Positions 33,551-42,376 of a stretch of 64,000 bases of DNA are shown one piece after another. Numbering within the stretch: the stretch's first letter is position 1; every line of letters starts with the position of its first letter. The stretch lies in assembly GCF_000196115.1 (NCBI RefSeq), contig NC_005027.1, positions 5,011,001 to 5,075,000 of the forward strand. The letters are read 5' to 3'. Both the position numbers and the translations under genes were made by a program. The stretch is from Rhodopirellula baltica SH 1. GTDB lineage: Bacteria > Planctomycetota > Planctomycetia > Pirellulales > Pirellulaceae. The notes under the pieces are model-generated. The model ran no database searches, was not told the origin of the DNA, and saw nothing but the letters and a program-made list of their open reading frames with translations.

Positions 33551-34809
33551 ACGAACTCAAATCAACGACCCTAGCCAATGGGTTGCGAATCGTTGCCGAC
33601 ATCGACCTACGTGGTTACTCCGCCGCGGTCGGTTACTTCGTGCGTGCCGGTGCTCGTGACGAAACCGACATCGAATCGGGACTCAGCCACTTCCTCGAAC
33701 ACATGATGTTCAAAGGAACCGCACGTCGCTCGGCTGCGGATGTGAACCGCGAACTGGATGAACTCGGCGGTCAATCCAACGCCTACACGTCCGAAGAACA
33801 AACGGTTTACTATTCGTCCGTGCTGCCCAAGTACCAAGACCGAATGGTCGACTTGCTGACCGACATGCTCAGCCCGTCACTCGACGCCGACGATTTCGCG
33901 ACCGAGCGAAACGTGATCCTGGAAGAAATCGCCAAGTACGAAGACCAGCCTCCATTTGGAGCCTTCGAACGGGTGATGGAATGCGCCTACGGACCACGCG
34001 GGTTGGGACGGCGCGTGCTTGGCACGACGCACTCAATCGAATCGATGCAAGTCGAATCGATGCGAGCCTATTTCAATCGCCGTTATCGACCCGAAAACAT
34101 CGTCCTGGCCGCCAGCGGCAACGTCGACTTTGATGGCTTGGTCGCTCAAGCCGAAAAGATGACGCAGCATTGGCTCGACCGCCCTGCCCCGTCGGATTTG
34201 GCCAGTGACGATCTCGGCACCACCCCCGAAGGCATCGAACTGACACAGCACTTAAGCGTGCCTGATGCGTCGCAAAGTTACCGGGTGACTCTTGGCGATG
34301 GCCCCTCAATGCAATCCGAGCTCCGCTACGCAATGCGGTTGCTGGCTTCTATCGTCGGCGATGATGGCGGCAGCCGGCTGTTCTGGGATTTGATCGACAC
34401 CGGCCGTGCCGAAGTCGCCACCCTTTGGCCGCAAGAGTTTACCGACACCGGTGCCTTGTTCACCTACTTGGTCTGCGCCGCCGACGACATGGATTCCAAC
34501 GTTCGCTTGATGAACGAAGTCTTCGGCCGAGTCGCCCGTGACGGCGTTGAACAATCGGAACTGGATCAAGTGATCAACAAAACGGTCGCTGGCTGCATCA
34601 TGCAATCTGAACGCCCGTCAAACCGCTTGTTCGGGCTGGGCAGTCGCTGGTTGTGCTGTGGCGATTACCTGTCGCTCGATGAGTTGCTGGACGCCTACCG
34701 TGGTGTGACAATCGAAAGCGTTGCCGAAGCCGCCCGAACCTACTTGGGGCAATCAGCAACCGAAGTCGTTGCCTCTTCCGCTGAACCTCAATCCAATTTG
34801 GTTGGTTGA
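33547..34809 (+). CDS. M16 family zinc metallopeptidase (catalytic subunit)
   Basis: A 420-residue inverzincin. The zinc motif HFLEHMMFKG lies near residue 49 and the distal glutamate is in NVILEEIAKYEDQP, all needed for catalysis. The second half-domain (SYRVTLGDGPSMQSELRYAMRLLASIVGDDGGSRLFWDLI) completes the clam-shell. The ATG at 33547 overlaps the TGA of the partner subunit gene, and the frame open upstream is a shadow of that gene. There is no signal peptide, so it is probably cytoplasmic. Confidence 0.93.
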   Translation: MNELKSTTLANGLRIVADIDLRGYSAAVGYFVRAGARDETDIESGLSHFLEHMMFKGTARRSAADVNRELDELGGQSNAYTSEEQTVYYSSVLPKYQDRMVDLLTDMLSPSLDADDFATERNVILEEIAKYEDQPPFGAFERVMECAYGPRGLGRRVLGTTHSIESMQVESMRAYFNRRYRPENIVLAASGNVDFDGLVAQAEKMTQHWLDRPAPSDLASDDLGTTPEGIELTQHLSVPDASQSYRVTLGDGPSMQSELRYAMRLLASIVGDDGGSRLFWDLIDTGRAEVATLWPQEFTDTGALFTYLVCAADDMDSNVRLMNEVFGRVARDGVEQSELDQVINKTVAGCIMQSERPSNRLFGLGSRWLCCGDYLSLDELLDAYRGVTIESVAEAARTYLGQSATEVVASSAEPQSNLVG

Positions 34810-34816
34810 TTAAAAG

Positions 34817-36787
34817 ATGAGCGACACGGTCCCCGAGCTGCTACGCCTGAACGATCGCGTCACACTGCTGCCCATCATCCACGGCAGTGGCCAGTTCGCC
34901 TGGCTGACCCGTCGGTTCATGCTCGAACACAACTTCGATTGCCTGGCCGTTCCGCTGCCGCCGTCTTTCCAACAACCGGTCGAAGAAGCGGTCTTGGAAC
35001 TCCCGCGTCCTTCGATCGTGCTGCAACACCCCGCGTCACAATCGACGTTCGAACCACCGCTGCCCTTCAATCCTGAATTGTCAGCCGAAGAATACGGCGA
35101 GTCGGCCGACGACGATGACGCGGAGGCTCTGCCCACCAGTTACGTGCCGATCGATCCGTGCCAAAGCGTGATCATGGCGATCCGCGCCGCGATGGGCGAA
35201 CACATCCCGCGGCATTTCATTGATCTGGAAACGAACCACTTCCAGCCTTTCTCCACCGTCATGCCCGACGCGCATGCGGTCCGGCACGTTGCAGTTGAAA
35301 AGTTCGCCGCCGCGATCCTCCCCAGCATTCCACCACCGAGCGATGAGCTGACTCGCGACCGAATGCATTACATGGCCGCCCAGCTCACCGAATTGGAAAA
35401 GAGCTACCAGCGGATTCTGCTGGTCACCAGCATCCTGCATTGGCCATGGATTCGCGACGCCCACCGACTCCTGCGAACCGACCAGGGCCGATCGATTGAT
35501 GACCTTGAAAACGAAGAGGTTTCCACGCCGACTCGTCACAAAATCAATTCCAAAACGCTGCTGTTCCTGTTCGGCGAGCTGCCCTTCATCACGTCGCTCC
35601 ACGAACGTGCGCGAGCCGAACTGGAAGACGATGAAAATTTGCAGATCGACGGCGTCAAAGAACTGTTGATCGCCGGTCGCCAAAGCTACCTCGACGATCT
35701 GGGCAACCGAGCCCGCAAGATCACGCCGTTGCTGCTTTCGAAGTGCCTGCAATACATCCGCAATTTGTCATTGATCAACCGCCGGATGACACCGGACATG
35801 GTCACGATCATCACCGCCTGCAAACAAGTCCTCGGCGACCAATTCGCATTGCATGTCGCCGAAGTCGCGACCAAGTACGCCTACGCGGACGAACCAGGTG
35901 CCAACTCCGACCAATGGATCCCTGAATCCGATCAACCGATCACGCTGGGAATCGACCAAGCTCGCTTGCCCAATCAAGATGTTGTGTCATTGGTCAATCG
36001 TTTGCCAGGACCACCGATCTCGTGGCAAACGATCCAGCTCCAACGACGGCCCAGCGACAAAGAACGCCATGAATGGCAGCACAATTGGAACCCCTATTCC
36101 CAGTGCAGCTACCCGCCCGAAGACGAGCGCATTGAACTGCTGAGAAACCGAGTCAGCGAACGAGCCCAGGCGATCATGGGCCAAGACCTGGCTCGCACCG
36201 AAAAGTTCACCACCAGCGTCAAAGACGGAATCGACATCCGGGACACGATTCGACATTGGTACGAAAAAGAGATCTACGTCAAAGTCATGCCGCCCAGTCG
36301 CGGGCAACTCGATGCCTGCCTGATGCTGTTTGACTCCCCCGCCGACCCACGAGATTACCCCTGGCGCACGACTTGGTTCGCCGAGCACGAATGGGAATCC
36401 ACCCTCGCATTCTTCGCCAGTGACTTCCAACAAGAGATGGTCGGCCCCGGCATTGGGCTGGGGATCTATGGCGGTGCAATGTTCTTGTACCCGCCCGTAC
36501 CGATTCGCGACATCTGGCGTGACCGTCGCTTGAACTTCACCGCGACACTGGAAGAACGATTGATTGCCGCTGCCTGCATGCACTCACGCAGCAAACACGT
36601 CGCGATCATGAGCCCCCTGCCGCCCGGCGGCGGATGGAAACGCTTGGCCCGCCGGTTCAAGAAGCACCTGGTTCACGTGCCGATGTCCTCCTTCAGCGAC
36701 CAAGAAATCCAACAACTCCGCATGGTCCATGTCCTCAACGGCGGCGAGGTCCGAAGCTACGCCGCCGACTTCATCCGAAAAGCCTGA
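34817..36787 (+). CDS. Uncharacterised protein, 656 residues
   Basis: The family is not recognised with confidence. The N-terminus (RVTLLPIIHGSGQFAWLTRRFMLEHNFDCLAVPLPPSF) followed by VPIDPCQSVIMAIRAAMGEHIPRHFIDLETN alternates strand and helix, with an early His and a later Asp-Glu pair, loosely like TraB/ChaN-type or EreA-like proteins. The middle (about 230-350) is helical, and the C-terminal half has CSYPPEDERIELLRNRVSERAQAIMG and LMLFDSPADP. No signal peptide or membrane helix is seen. It begins 7 nt after the M16 gene and is probably in the same operon. Confidence 0.8.
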   Translation: MSDTVPELLRLNDRVTLLPIIHGSGQFAWLTRRFMLEHNFDCLAVPLPPSFQQPVEEAVLELPRPSIVLQHPASQSTFEPPLPFNPELSAEEYGESADDDDAEALPTSYVPIDPCQSVIMAIRAAMGEHIPRHFIDLETNHFQPFSTVMPDAHAVRHVAVEKFAAAILPSIPPPSDELTRDRMHYMAAQLTELEKSYQRILLVTSILHWPWIRDAHRLLRTDQGRSIDDLENEEVSTPTRHKINSKTLLFLFGELPFITSLHERARAELEDDENLQIDGVKELLIAGRQSYLDDLGNRARKITPLLLSKCLQYIRNLSLINRRMTPDMVTIITACKQVLGDQFALHVAEVATKYAYADEPGANSDQWIPESDQPITLGIDQARLPNQDVVSLVNRLPGPPISWQTIQLQRRPSDKERHEWQHNWNPYSQCSYPPEDERIELLRNRVSERAQAIMGQDLARTEKFTTSVKDGIDIRDTIRHWYEKEIYVKVMPPSRGQLDACLMLFDSPADPRDYPWRTTWFAEHEWESTLAFFASDFQQEMVGPGIGLGIYGGAMFLYPPVPIRDIWRDRRLNFTATLEERLIAAACMHSRSKHVAIMSPLPPGGGWKRLARRFKKHLVHVPMSSFSDQEIQQLRMVHVLNGGEVRSYAADFIRKA

Positions 36788-36797
36788 CCGCCGCGAA

Positions 36798-37169
36798 CTA
36801 CAGACGCGTGATCACAAAGAACACCAGCCCAAGAATCCCCAGCAAAATCGCAACCCCATACATCGCCCGAATCTTCTTCGGCTGATTCACATTGGGTTCT
36901 GGATCCTTGCTCGTTGTCAGACTCCGGAGAACCAGTCCCACCACGGTCACCAATACGCCCGCGCCCATCACGGCCAGGCTCGGCAACCGACCTTCCGATT
37001 CACTATTGGGCGGAAGAAATGGCAGCACCCAAAAGGCGATCGCTCCATATGCCAGGACCATCATTCCGAGCGTAAGAACCCCGGTCGCTATCTTTCCCAA
37101 CAAACTCTTGGAAGGAGCGGCAGATTCCGTGGGAACGCTCGGCGATTCATAAGGTTGGTGTTGAGTCAC
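36798..37169 (-). CDS. Small membrane protein with three predicted helices
   Basis: A protein of about 123 residues with helices at roughly 30-50, 65-82 and 100-121 (YGVAILLGILGLVFFVITRL at the end). I chose the GTG at 37167-37169 (MTQHQPYESP) because GGAGAGA stands 6 nt upstream; a TTG 8 codons earlier is less likely. It converges with the 656-residue protein gene, 10 nt apart. The function is unknown. Confidence 0.7.
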   Translation of the reverse strand: MTQHQPYESPSVPTESAAPSKSLLGKIATGVLTLGMMVLAYGAIAFWVLPFLPPNSESEGRLPSLAVMGAGVLVTVVGLVLRSLTTSKDPEPNVNQPKKIRAMYGVAILLGILGLVFFVITRL

Positions 37170-37320
37170 AGTTGATCTCTCCGGTGCAAGCAAACAGTCA
37201 TCCCTCGCCTCATCGCGAGCGGTGCAAAGTTATGCCGACCATCCCCAAAGCCGCAAAGTGCAACCACCAAAAAAACAAAAGAACAAACCAGTTCTTCACC
37301 AACACCACACAATCCCTCGC

Positions 37321-37362
37321 AAAGGGGACGGGGGCAATAGTGTTCGGCCCGACGTTTGCCGG
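37321..37362 (+). repeat. Left inverted end of the IS
   Basis: It starts AAAGGGGACGGGGGCAATAG and continues to CGTTTGCCGG. It matches the reversed right end at 41 of 42 positions (A/G difference at 37352). Confidence 0.85.
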
Positions 37363-37618
37363 CCGACGCTGAATTGCTAGTATCGATAATTTGGCCTGTC
37401 TTCGCTCGCTGGGCGAGAGTGTCTCGTTCGTGCTTCAAGGAGACTGGCGGGCAGTTGCGATGATGTGAAACATTCACTGGTTTGCATCCGCCAGAGTCGA
37501 GAGGCGTGAAACCGGTTTGGCTCATGCGTCGATCTTGCTTTACTCCTGCGTTGAGCGGGCAATCGTTGGTTTGCCATGCCAACCAAAACCAAGCGACTCA
37601 AAAGACGAAAGCTTCCTG

Positions 37619-38893
37619 ATGACCAGGGCGAGCGAACACAGGAATCTCTCGTCAAGCCTAAAGATCAAAATCGAAGGCCTCAAATACTTCGCCATGCTCA
37701 AGCCCCTGCTCGAGCATCTTCACGAACATGAGTGCCAGCGTGATACCGCTGGTAACCGTACGCTGCACTACGATCAGTATTGCATGCTCGTGTTGCTGTA
37801 TGTCCTGAACCCCACTGTCTCAAGTTTGCGAGCAATCTCGCAGGCCAGTGAGTTGACGAAAGTACGTAACAAACTGAGCAACGAGAAAGCTTCGCTGGGA
37901 TCGCTATCCGAAGCCGGTGGGCTGTTCTCTGCAGACCATCTCAAGCCAGTCATTGAGGCCTTGTCTGCTGAAGTCAACGATGCTGCCCCGGACCCGCGAC
38001 TGAGCAGCATTCAGCAAACGATCACCGCCGTGGATGGCTCACTTGTCAACGCGTTGCCGTCGCTGATTGCCGCATCCATTCTGAAGCAAACAACGGGCTC
38101 AGCGCTGGTGCGATGGCGACTACACACACACTTTGAGGTCAATAACCTGCTGCCTGCGCGAGTCGACGTGACACCTGATGGCGGTGGGCAACACGATGAA
38201 CGGGCCGTTCTCAAACGAGTGCTCGAAGAAGATCGCCTGTACGTGATGGACCGTGGCTATGCCAAGTTCTCGCTCTTCAATTCAATCGTCGCGTCATCGA
38301 GTAGCTATGTTTGCCGACTACGTGACAACACGGTTTACGAGACGACTCAAGAACTTGAGTTAACCGAAGGTGACCGTGCTGCGGGGGTACTCAGCGATAC
38401 GATAGTAAAGCTTGGAGGATCGAGCAGCAGCTCAAATTCCCCTGATCATCCGATCCGGTTGATCCAAATCCGCTGCACGCCTCATCAAAACCGCACTGGC
38501 GGAAAGGCGAGAGGTTCCAAGGCCCCCAACAGCGATGGGATCCTTCGCATTGCCACCAATCTACTGAATGTACCTGCTGAAATCATTGCCCTGATCTACG
38601 CCTACCGATGGACAATTGAAATCTTCTTTCGGTTCTACAAGCAACTGATGGGCGGCGATCACTTGATCAGCCACAACGCCAATGGAATCCAGATTCAAGT
38701 CTACTGTTCGGTGATTGCCTGCTTGCTGATCAACCTGTGGACTGGATCTCGCCCCACGAAACGAACGTTTGAAATGATCAGCTTCTACTTCCAAGGCTTA
38801 GCCACTGAAGAGGAGCTGATTGCTCACATCGAAAAGCAAGCAGCTGCAGAAGAGGCAAAGCGTGTCAAAGAGGAGCGTAAAGAAATTTGCTAA
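37619..38893 (+). CDS. IS4-family DDE transposase
   Basis: A protein of about 424 residues. The DDE catalytic core is visible: the first Asp in ITAVDGSLVNALP, the second in YVMDRGYAKFSLF, and the Glu in the IS4 YREK signature (YAYRWTIEIFFRFYKQLMGG). The frame is open from a TTG at 37517, but the ATG at 37619 (MTRASEHRNLSSSL) is the better start. No frameshift or internal stop is present, so it could be active. The tail is lysine/glutamate-rich. Confidence 0.9.
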   Translation: MTRASEHRNLSSSLKIKIEGLKYFAMLKPLLEHLHEHECQRDTAGNRTLHYDQYCMLVLLYVLNPTVSSLRAISQASELTKVRNKLSNEKASLGSLSEAGGLFSADHLKPVIEALSAEVNDAAPDPRLSSIQQTITAVDGSLVNALPSLIAASILKQTTGSALVRWRLHTHFEVNNLLPARVDVTPDGGGQHDERAVLKRVLEEDRLYVMDRGYAKFSLFNSIVASSSSYVCRLRDNTVYETTQELELTEGDRAAGVLSDTIVKLGGSSSSSNSPDHPIRLIQIRCTPHQNRTGGKARGSKAPNSDGILRIATNLLNVPAEIIALIYAYRWTIEIFFRFYKQLMGGDHLISHNANGIQIQVYCSVIACLLINLWTGSRPTKRTFEMISFYFQGLATEEELIAHIEKQAAAEEAKRVKEERKEIC

Positions 38894-39050
38894 TCGGCGT
38901 TGCGGGAGGTCATTTTGCCTGACTGGTCTCGGCATGAATGCTGCGCGGTCCCAAACACAAAAACGCAACGGCCCTGGGCAAGCCGGATCGCTTCGCATCC
39001 TTCGCAATGAACCCACACTCAACTCGCCAACCATCCGCCAATATTCCAGC

Positions 39051-39092
39051 CCGGCAAACGCCGGGCCGAACACTATTGCCCCCGTCCCCTTT
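39051..39092 (-). repeat. Right inverted end of the IS
   Basis: This is the inverted partner of 37321-37362. It contains the perfect hairpin GCCCGGC-AAAC-GCCGGGC (39048-39065), which the left end lacks because of base changes. Confidence 0.85.
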
Positions 39093-39113
39093 CTCCAGCG
39101 TGTCTACAGAACA

Positions 39114-39464
39114 TCAAGTCGTTTCGGGCGCATCATCGATCGCGCCGTACCTAAGCAAGACCTCACGAATGTCCGTTGCGAGCTTCCGTGTCGCACGGTG
39201 ATGGAGCAGCGACCAACGTGTGTCGATGAAGATCCATGACTGACCATCGTAAGGTCCACTGGGATCCTCGGGATCTCCCGTCATCGTCGTCACATCAACA
39301 GCTGCTTTTTCTCGACGAAAAGTAAAAACGACTCCCGAGTCCCGGATTCTCTGAGCACCAATCTCTCGAATGGATTCAAGGGTCGTATTCGATAACTCAG
39401 TGTTAATGACAGCTTCAATTGAAAGCGGAAGAGCCTTGTCGTCACAGATCAGCAAGTAGTGCAT
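39114..39464 (-). CDS. Hypothetical protein, 116 residues
   Basis: A soluble protein starting MHYLLICDDKALPLSIEAVI at the ATG 39462-39464. It shows alternating strand and helix pattern (VVFTFRREKAAVDVTTMTG, SWIFIDTRWSLLHHRATRKL) and no signal peptide. I do not recognise the family. It lies next to the IS, ending 22 bp from its right end, so its original operon context may have been disturbed. Confidence 0.55.
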   Translation of the reverse strand: MHYLLICDDKALPLSIEAVINTELSNTTLESIREIGAQRIRDSGVVFTFRREKAAVDVTTMTGDPEDPSGPYDGQSWIFIDTRWSLLHHRATRKLATDIREVLLRYGAIDDAPETT

Positions 39465-40078
39465 TGATGAATCACCCGCAACAATGCCCGGACCGCCGTC
39501 TCAATCCGATAGGACGAAGCAATAGTTAAACCCTGCTGCTATCGAGTTGAACTGCGGCATACGGCAATTCTAAACGGACCCTCAAAACGGGAGGGGGTAT
39601 TTTTAGGTACATGATTTTGATTGAACGCAAGCACGCAAGGAGCATCATTGTTAACGACCCTAGAGCAAAAGAGCCTGGTGTATTGGCACGGCCACGAACT
39701 GGATCCATCGAAGTCGTTTCTGCGGCAAGCTACAGAGACTCGAACGATCACACTACCCAAAACCCCGTTGAACCAATCGTTTTCGCCGAACCTTCATCCC
39801 CGTAAAACCAAACCTTTCAGCCCTGCAAAGGCGACGAGGGCTTTTCCAATGTACGGATGCCCAAGTTTCCGCATCCCCGCCCCACTGAGCACCCCATTCG
39901 CACGAGATACCGAGAGCACTTTCGCTGGCTGAGATTGGCTGTGCTCATGCCGACGGAGGGCCTCCGTCGGCGACAATTTCGGTCGATCAACGGACATGCA
40001 ACCCCATGCGTCCCTCTCCCTTCCTGCCGGGATAAAGAAAGGCAGAAGCCGGAAGAAAAGTTGCATCCGCGATCAGAG
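39465..40078. other. Intergenic region, 614 bp, possibly repeat-derived
   Basis: No convincing gene is present: short frames on both strands lack ribosome sites and protein character. The perfect hairpin GCCGACGGAGG/CCTCCGTCGGC lies at 39949-39971, without a T-run. The right half (about 39790-39975) has the feel of a dispersed planctomycete repeat, but no second copy exists in this window to test it. Confidence 0.45.
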
Positions 40079-42283
40079 CTAGCCTTCCGACTCGGCTGAC
40101 ACAGGTGGCTCGACGCTTTCGAGTGGCATCACGATCTGGCGTGGCCAGTGCAGAATGAAACGTGTGCCCTGCCCCAATTCGGATTGCAACTCGATCTTTC
40201 CGCCGTAGGTTTCGACGGTCTTTTTAATGATCGACAATCCCATGCCACTCGAGTTCTTCCAATCTGAGTTCGGGGCAACGGTGCGAAAGATTTCAAATAC
40301 CTTCTTCTGAAAGCGTGAAGCGATTCCCGGTCCGTCGTCTTCGACAATGAACTGAATCAACTCGCCATCATCGATCGCCGAAACGCACACCCTGCCGTCT
40401 GCGCGGTCATGGTGTTTGATCGCGTTGTTGACCAAGTTCCGCAGGCACGTTTCCAGTGGTGCTTTGAGGGTCAGTAACGTCGGCAGTTCTCCGTCGATGC
40501 AAACTTGCATGGCATCTGGCTTTGCCAACATTGCAAAGATCCTTGTCACCAAATCATTTGTGTTGACCTGCGTCAGTCGATCATGAACTCGCCCGGCACG
40601 AGAATACTGAAGCAGATCATCCAGCAGTTGCTCCATCCGATCGATGCACTGCTTCAATGTCTTCAGGTGTTCGGCGCTCTCAACGGGTAACTGATCCCCG
40701 GTGTCCTCCGTCACCCAATCAGCCAGATGCTTGATGTTTCGAAGTGGAGACCGCAAGTCATGCGAAGCGACATAGGCAAACGCATCCAGATCCCGATTGC
40801 TTCGGCTCAATTCGGCGATTTGCTGTCGTATCAACGCATCAACCCGTCGCTGCTCAGTTACATCACGGACGATGATTGCTGCAAGCTGTTGTTCGCCATC
40901 ATGCCAATAGGAGATCGAGATTCTCGCGGGAAAGGTCGTTCCGTCCTTTCGAATGCAAAGCAGTTCGTCGTCCGTGATCGATGATAAAGCGGACTCCTCC
41001 GTTCGAAGCGATCTTTCAAACAAACGACTCGCTGAGGTACCAACAACCTCGTCTTCGGAGAACCCAAAGGCATCCATCGTCGCTGGATTTCCATAGACGA
41101 CTTGTCGTGATTCATCCAACAATACGATCGGATCATGGGCGGTGTCGCAGACGGCTTGGAACTGTTTCTGAGCCTTGCGAAACTCGCTGGTCATCTGTTC
41201 CGCAATTCGTTCCGCTTGCCGCTGTTGACGCCCGATTGATCCAATGACCAAGAACAGCAACACATCCACCAGCAATCCGATAAATGCGACCGCCAAGCTA
41301 ATCGCCGATTCGCCACCACTGATAAAATCGGGCTGGGATTCAAAGTGGATTGTCCAATCGCGTCCGCGAAGATGAAGCTGCTTCGTCAGCACAAAATCCG
41401 CATTGCCCTCGCTGGCCGGCCTCAACATCGGGAGGTGACTGCTGTAGAGCAAGTTGGCAGTGGACTCGCTCTCACCATCGTAAATCTTGAAATCGATGTC
41501 CGGCAGATTCGATTTCCGAATCCCGACCATCAAATCTCGAGTTCGAAAGGGCGCGTACACAAAGCCAACAACCGATGCTAATTGTTGACCTTCCTCCTCA
41601 ACCGTTTCGCGATTTTCAAAGACCGGCAAGTACAGCAAGAAACCTTGTTGGACATCGTCCTCGGTTTCCTGCACCAATTTGACAACGCCTGAAATGGTGG
41701 GTTCGCCCGATGCGACCGCCGCGTCCATTGCCGCTCGACGAGTTGCCTCGGAGTACATATCGAATCCGAAGGCCCGCTGATTCCGCCAATCGAACGGTTC
41801 GAGATAAACGATCGCCGTGTAAACATCACGCTCACCGTCGGGCCGAATATCGAACTCCGGAAAACCCTCGGCGCGAACGGATTCGACAAAGGCATCATTT
41901 TCATCCGCCTTCACAACCCGACTGAATCCAACTCCCTGAATGCCAGGGTAGTACTCTTGGAAACGAGAGTTCTCGAAGTAGGTCCGCCACTCAGCTCGCG
42001 AGACGCTATTGGATGCTTCCATCAAACCAACGCCACCGCGAAGCACTTGTTCGTACTCCAGCATCCGTTGCTCGATTGAGACTTCCATTTCACTCACGCG
42101 AAACAGAAAGCGGTCCGACGCTCGATCGCGAATGTACTGGCTCGACAAATACCAGGCGATCGCGGTCACGGCCAGCGATATGGCAAGGATGCACCATGCC
42201 AATGCGGAACTGCGAGTCACCGCAAAGTCACGCAAGAGATGGATCGTTCGACCAAGAAGCGGTTGTGAGGTCGAATTCGTCAT
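40079..42283 (-). CDS. Hybrid sensor histidine kinase with CHASE and PAS domains
   Basis: A 734-residue membrane kinase. It has a helix at residues 29-46, a periplasmic CHASE domain (about 70-300, with YYPGIQGVGFSRVV and IVYLEPFDWRNQRAFGFDMYSE), a second helix (about 330-350) and a PAS domain (FQAVCDTAHDPIVLLDESRQVVYGN). HisKA follows with the phospho-accepting His in YVASHDLRSPLRNIK, then HATPase with NAIKHH, VEDDGPGIA and GMGLSIIKKT. No receiver domain is present, so a partner regulator must be elsewhere. The CHASE domain points to a small extracellular ligand. Confidence 0.92.
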   Translation of the reverse strand: MTNSTSQPLLGRTIHLLRDFAVTRSSALAWCILAISLAVTAIAWYLSSQYIRDRASDRFLFRVSEMEVSIEQRMLEYEQVLRGGVGLMEASNSVSRAEWRTYFENSRFQEYYPGIQGVGFSRVVKADENDAFVESVRAEGFPEFDIRPDGERDVYTAIVYLEPFDWRNQRAFGFDMYSEATRRAAMDAAVASGEPTISGVVKLVQETEDDVQQGFLLYLPVFENRETVEEEGQQLASVVGFVYAPFRTRDLMVGIRKSNLPDIDFKIYDGESESTANLLYSSHLPMLRPASEGNADFVLTKQLHLRGRDWTIHFESQPDFISGGESAISLAVAFIGLLVDVLLFLVIGSIGRQQRQAERIAEQMTSEFRKAQKQFQAVCDTAHDPIVLLDESRQVVYGNPATMDAFGFSEDEVVGTSASRLFERSLRTEESALSSITDDELLCIRKDGTTFPARISISYWHDGEQQLAAIIVRDVTEQRRVDALIRQQIAELSRSNRDLDAFAYVASHDLRSPLRNIKHLADWVTEDTGDQLPVESAEHLKTLKQCIDRMEQLLDDLLQYSRAGRVHDRLTQVNTNDLVTRIFAMLAKPDAMQVCIDGELPTLLTLKAPLETCLRNLVNNAIKHHDRADGRVCVSAIDDGELIQFIVEDDGPGIASRFQKKVFEIFRTVAPNSDWKNSSGMGLSIIKKTVETYGGKIELQSELGQGTRFILHWPRQIVMPLESVEPPVSAESEG

Positions 42284-42376
42284 CTGCTATCAAAACACTC
42301 GCGACACGTGGAACGCATCGCTGATTGCAAGACAGGACGCTACCTGCGAATGATAAGCGATCACGCGAGTCTTGTC

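Larger units (their letters stand above)
37321..39092 (+). mobile_element. IS4-type insertion sequence, 1772 bp
   Basis: The element is bounded by long inverted ends (37321-37362 and 39051-39092) and contains one transposase gene reading rightward. The flanks (AATCCCTCGC left, CTCCAGCGTG right) show no obvious target duplication, so the true ends may lie slightly inside or outside, or the element may have recombined. It is inserted between intergenic sequence and a hypothetical gene, with no gene visibly broken. Confidence 0.8.

Noticed and set aside
39621..39932. A 103-codon plus-strand ORF after the IS
   Set aside because: Composition and lack of ribosome site look non-coding, and part of it lies in probable repeat sequence.
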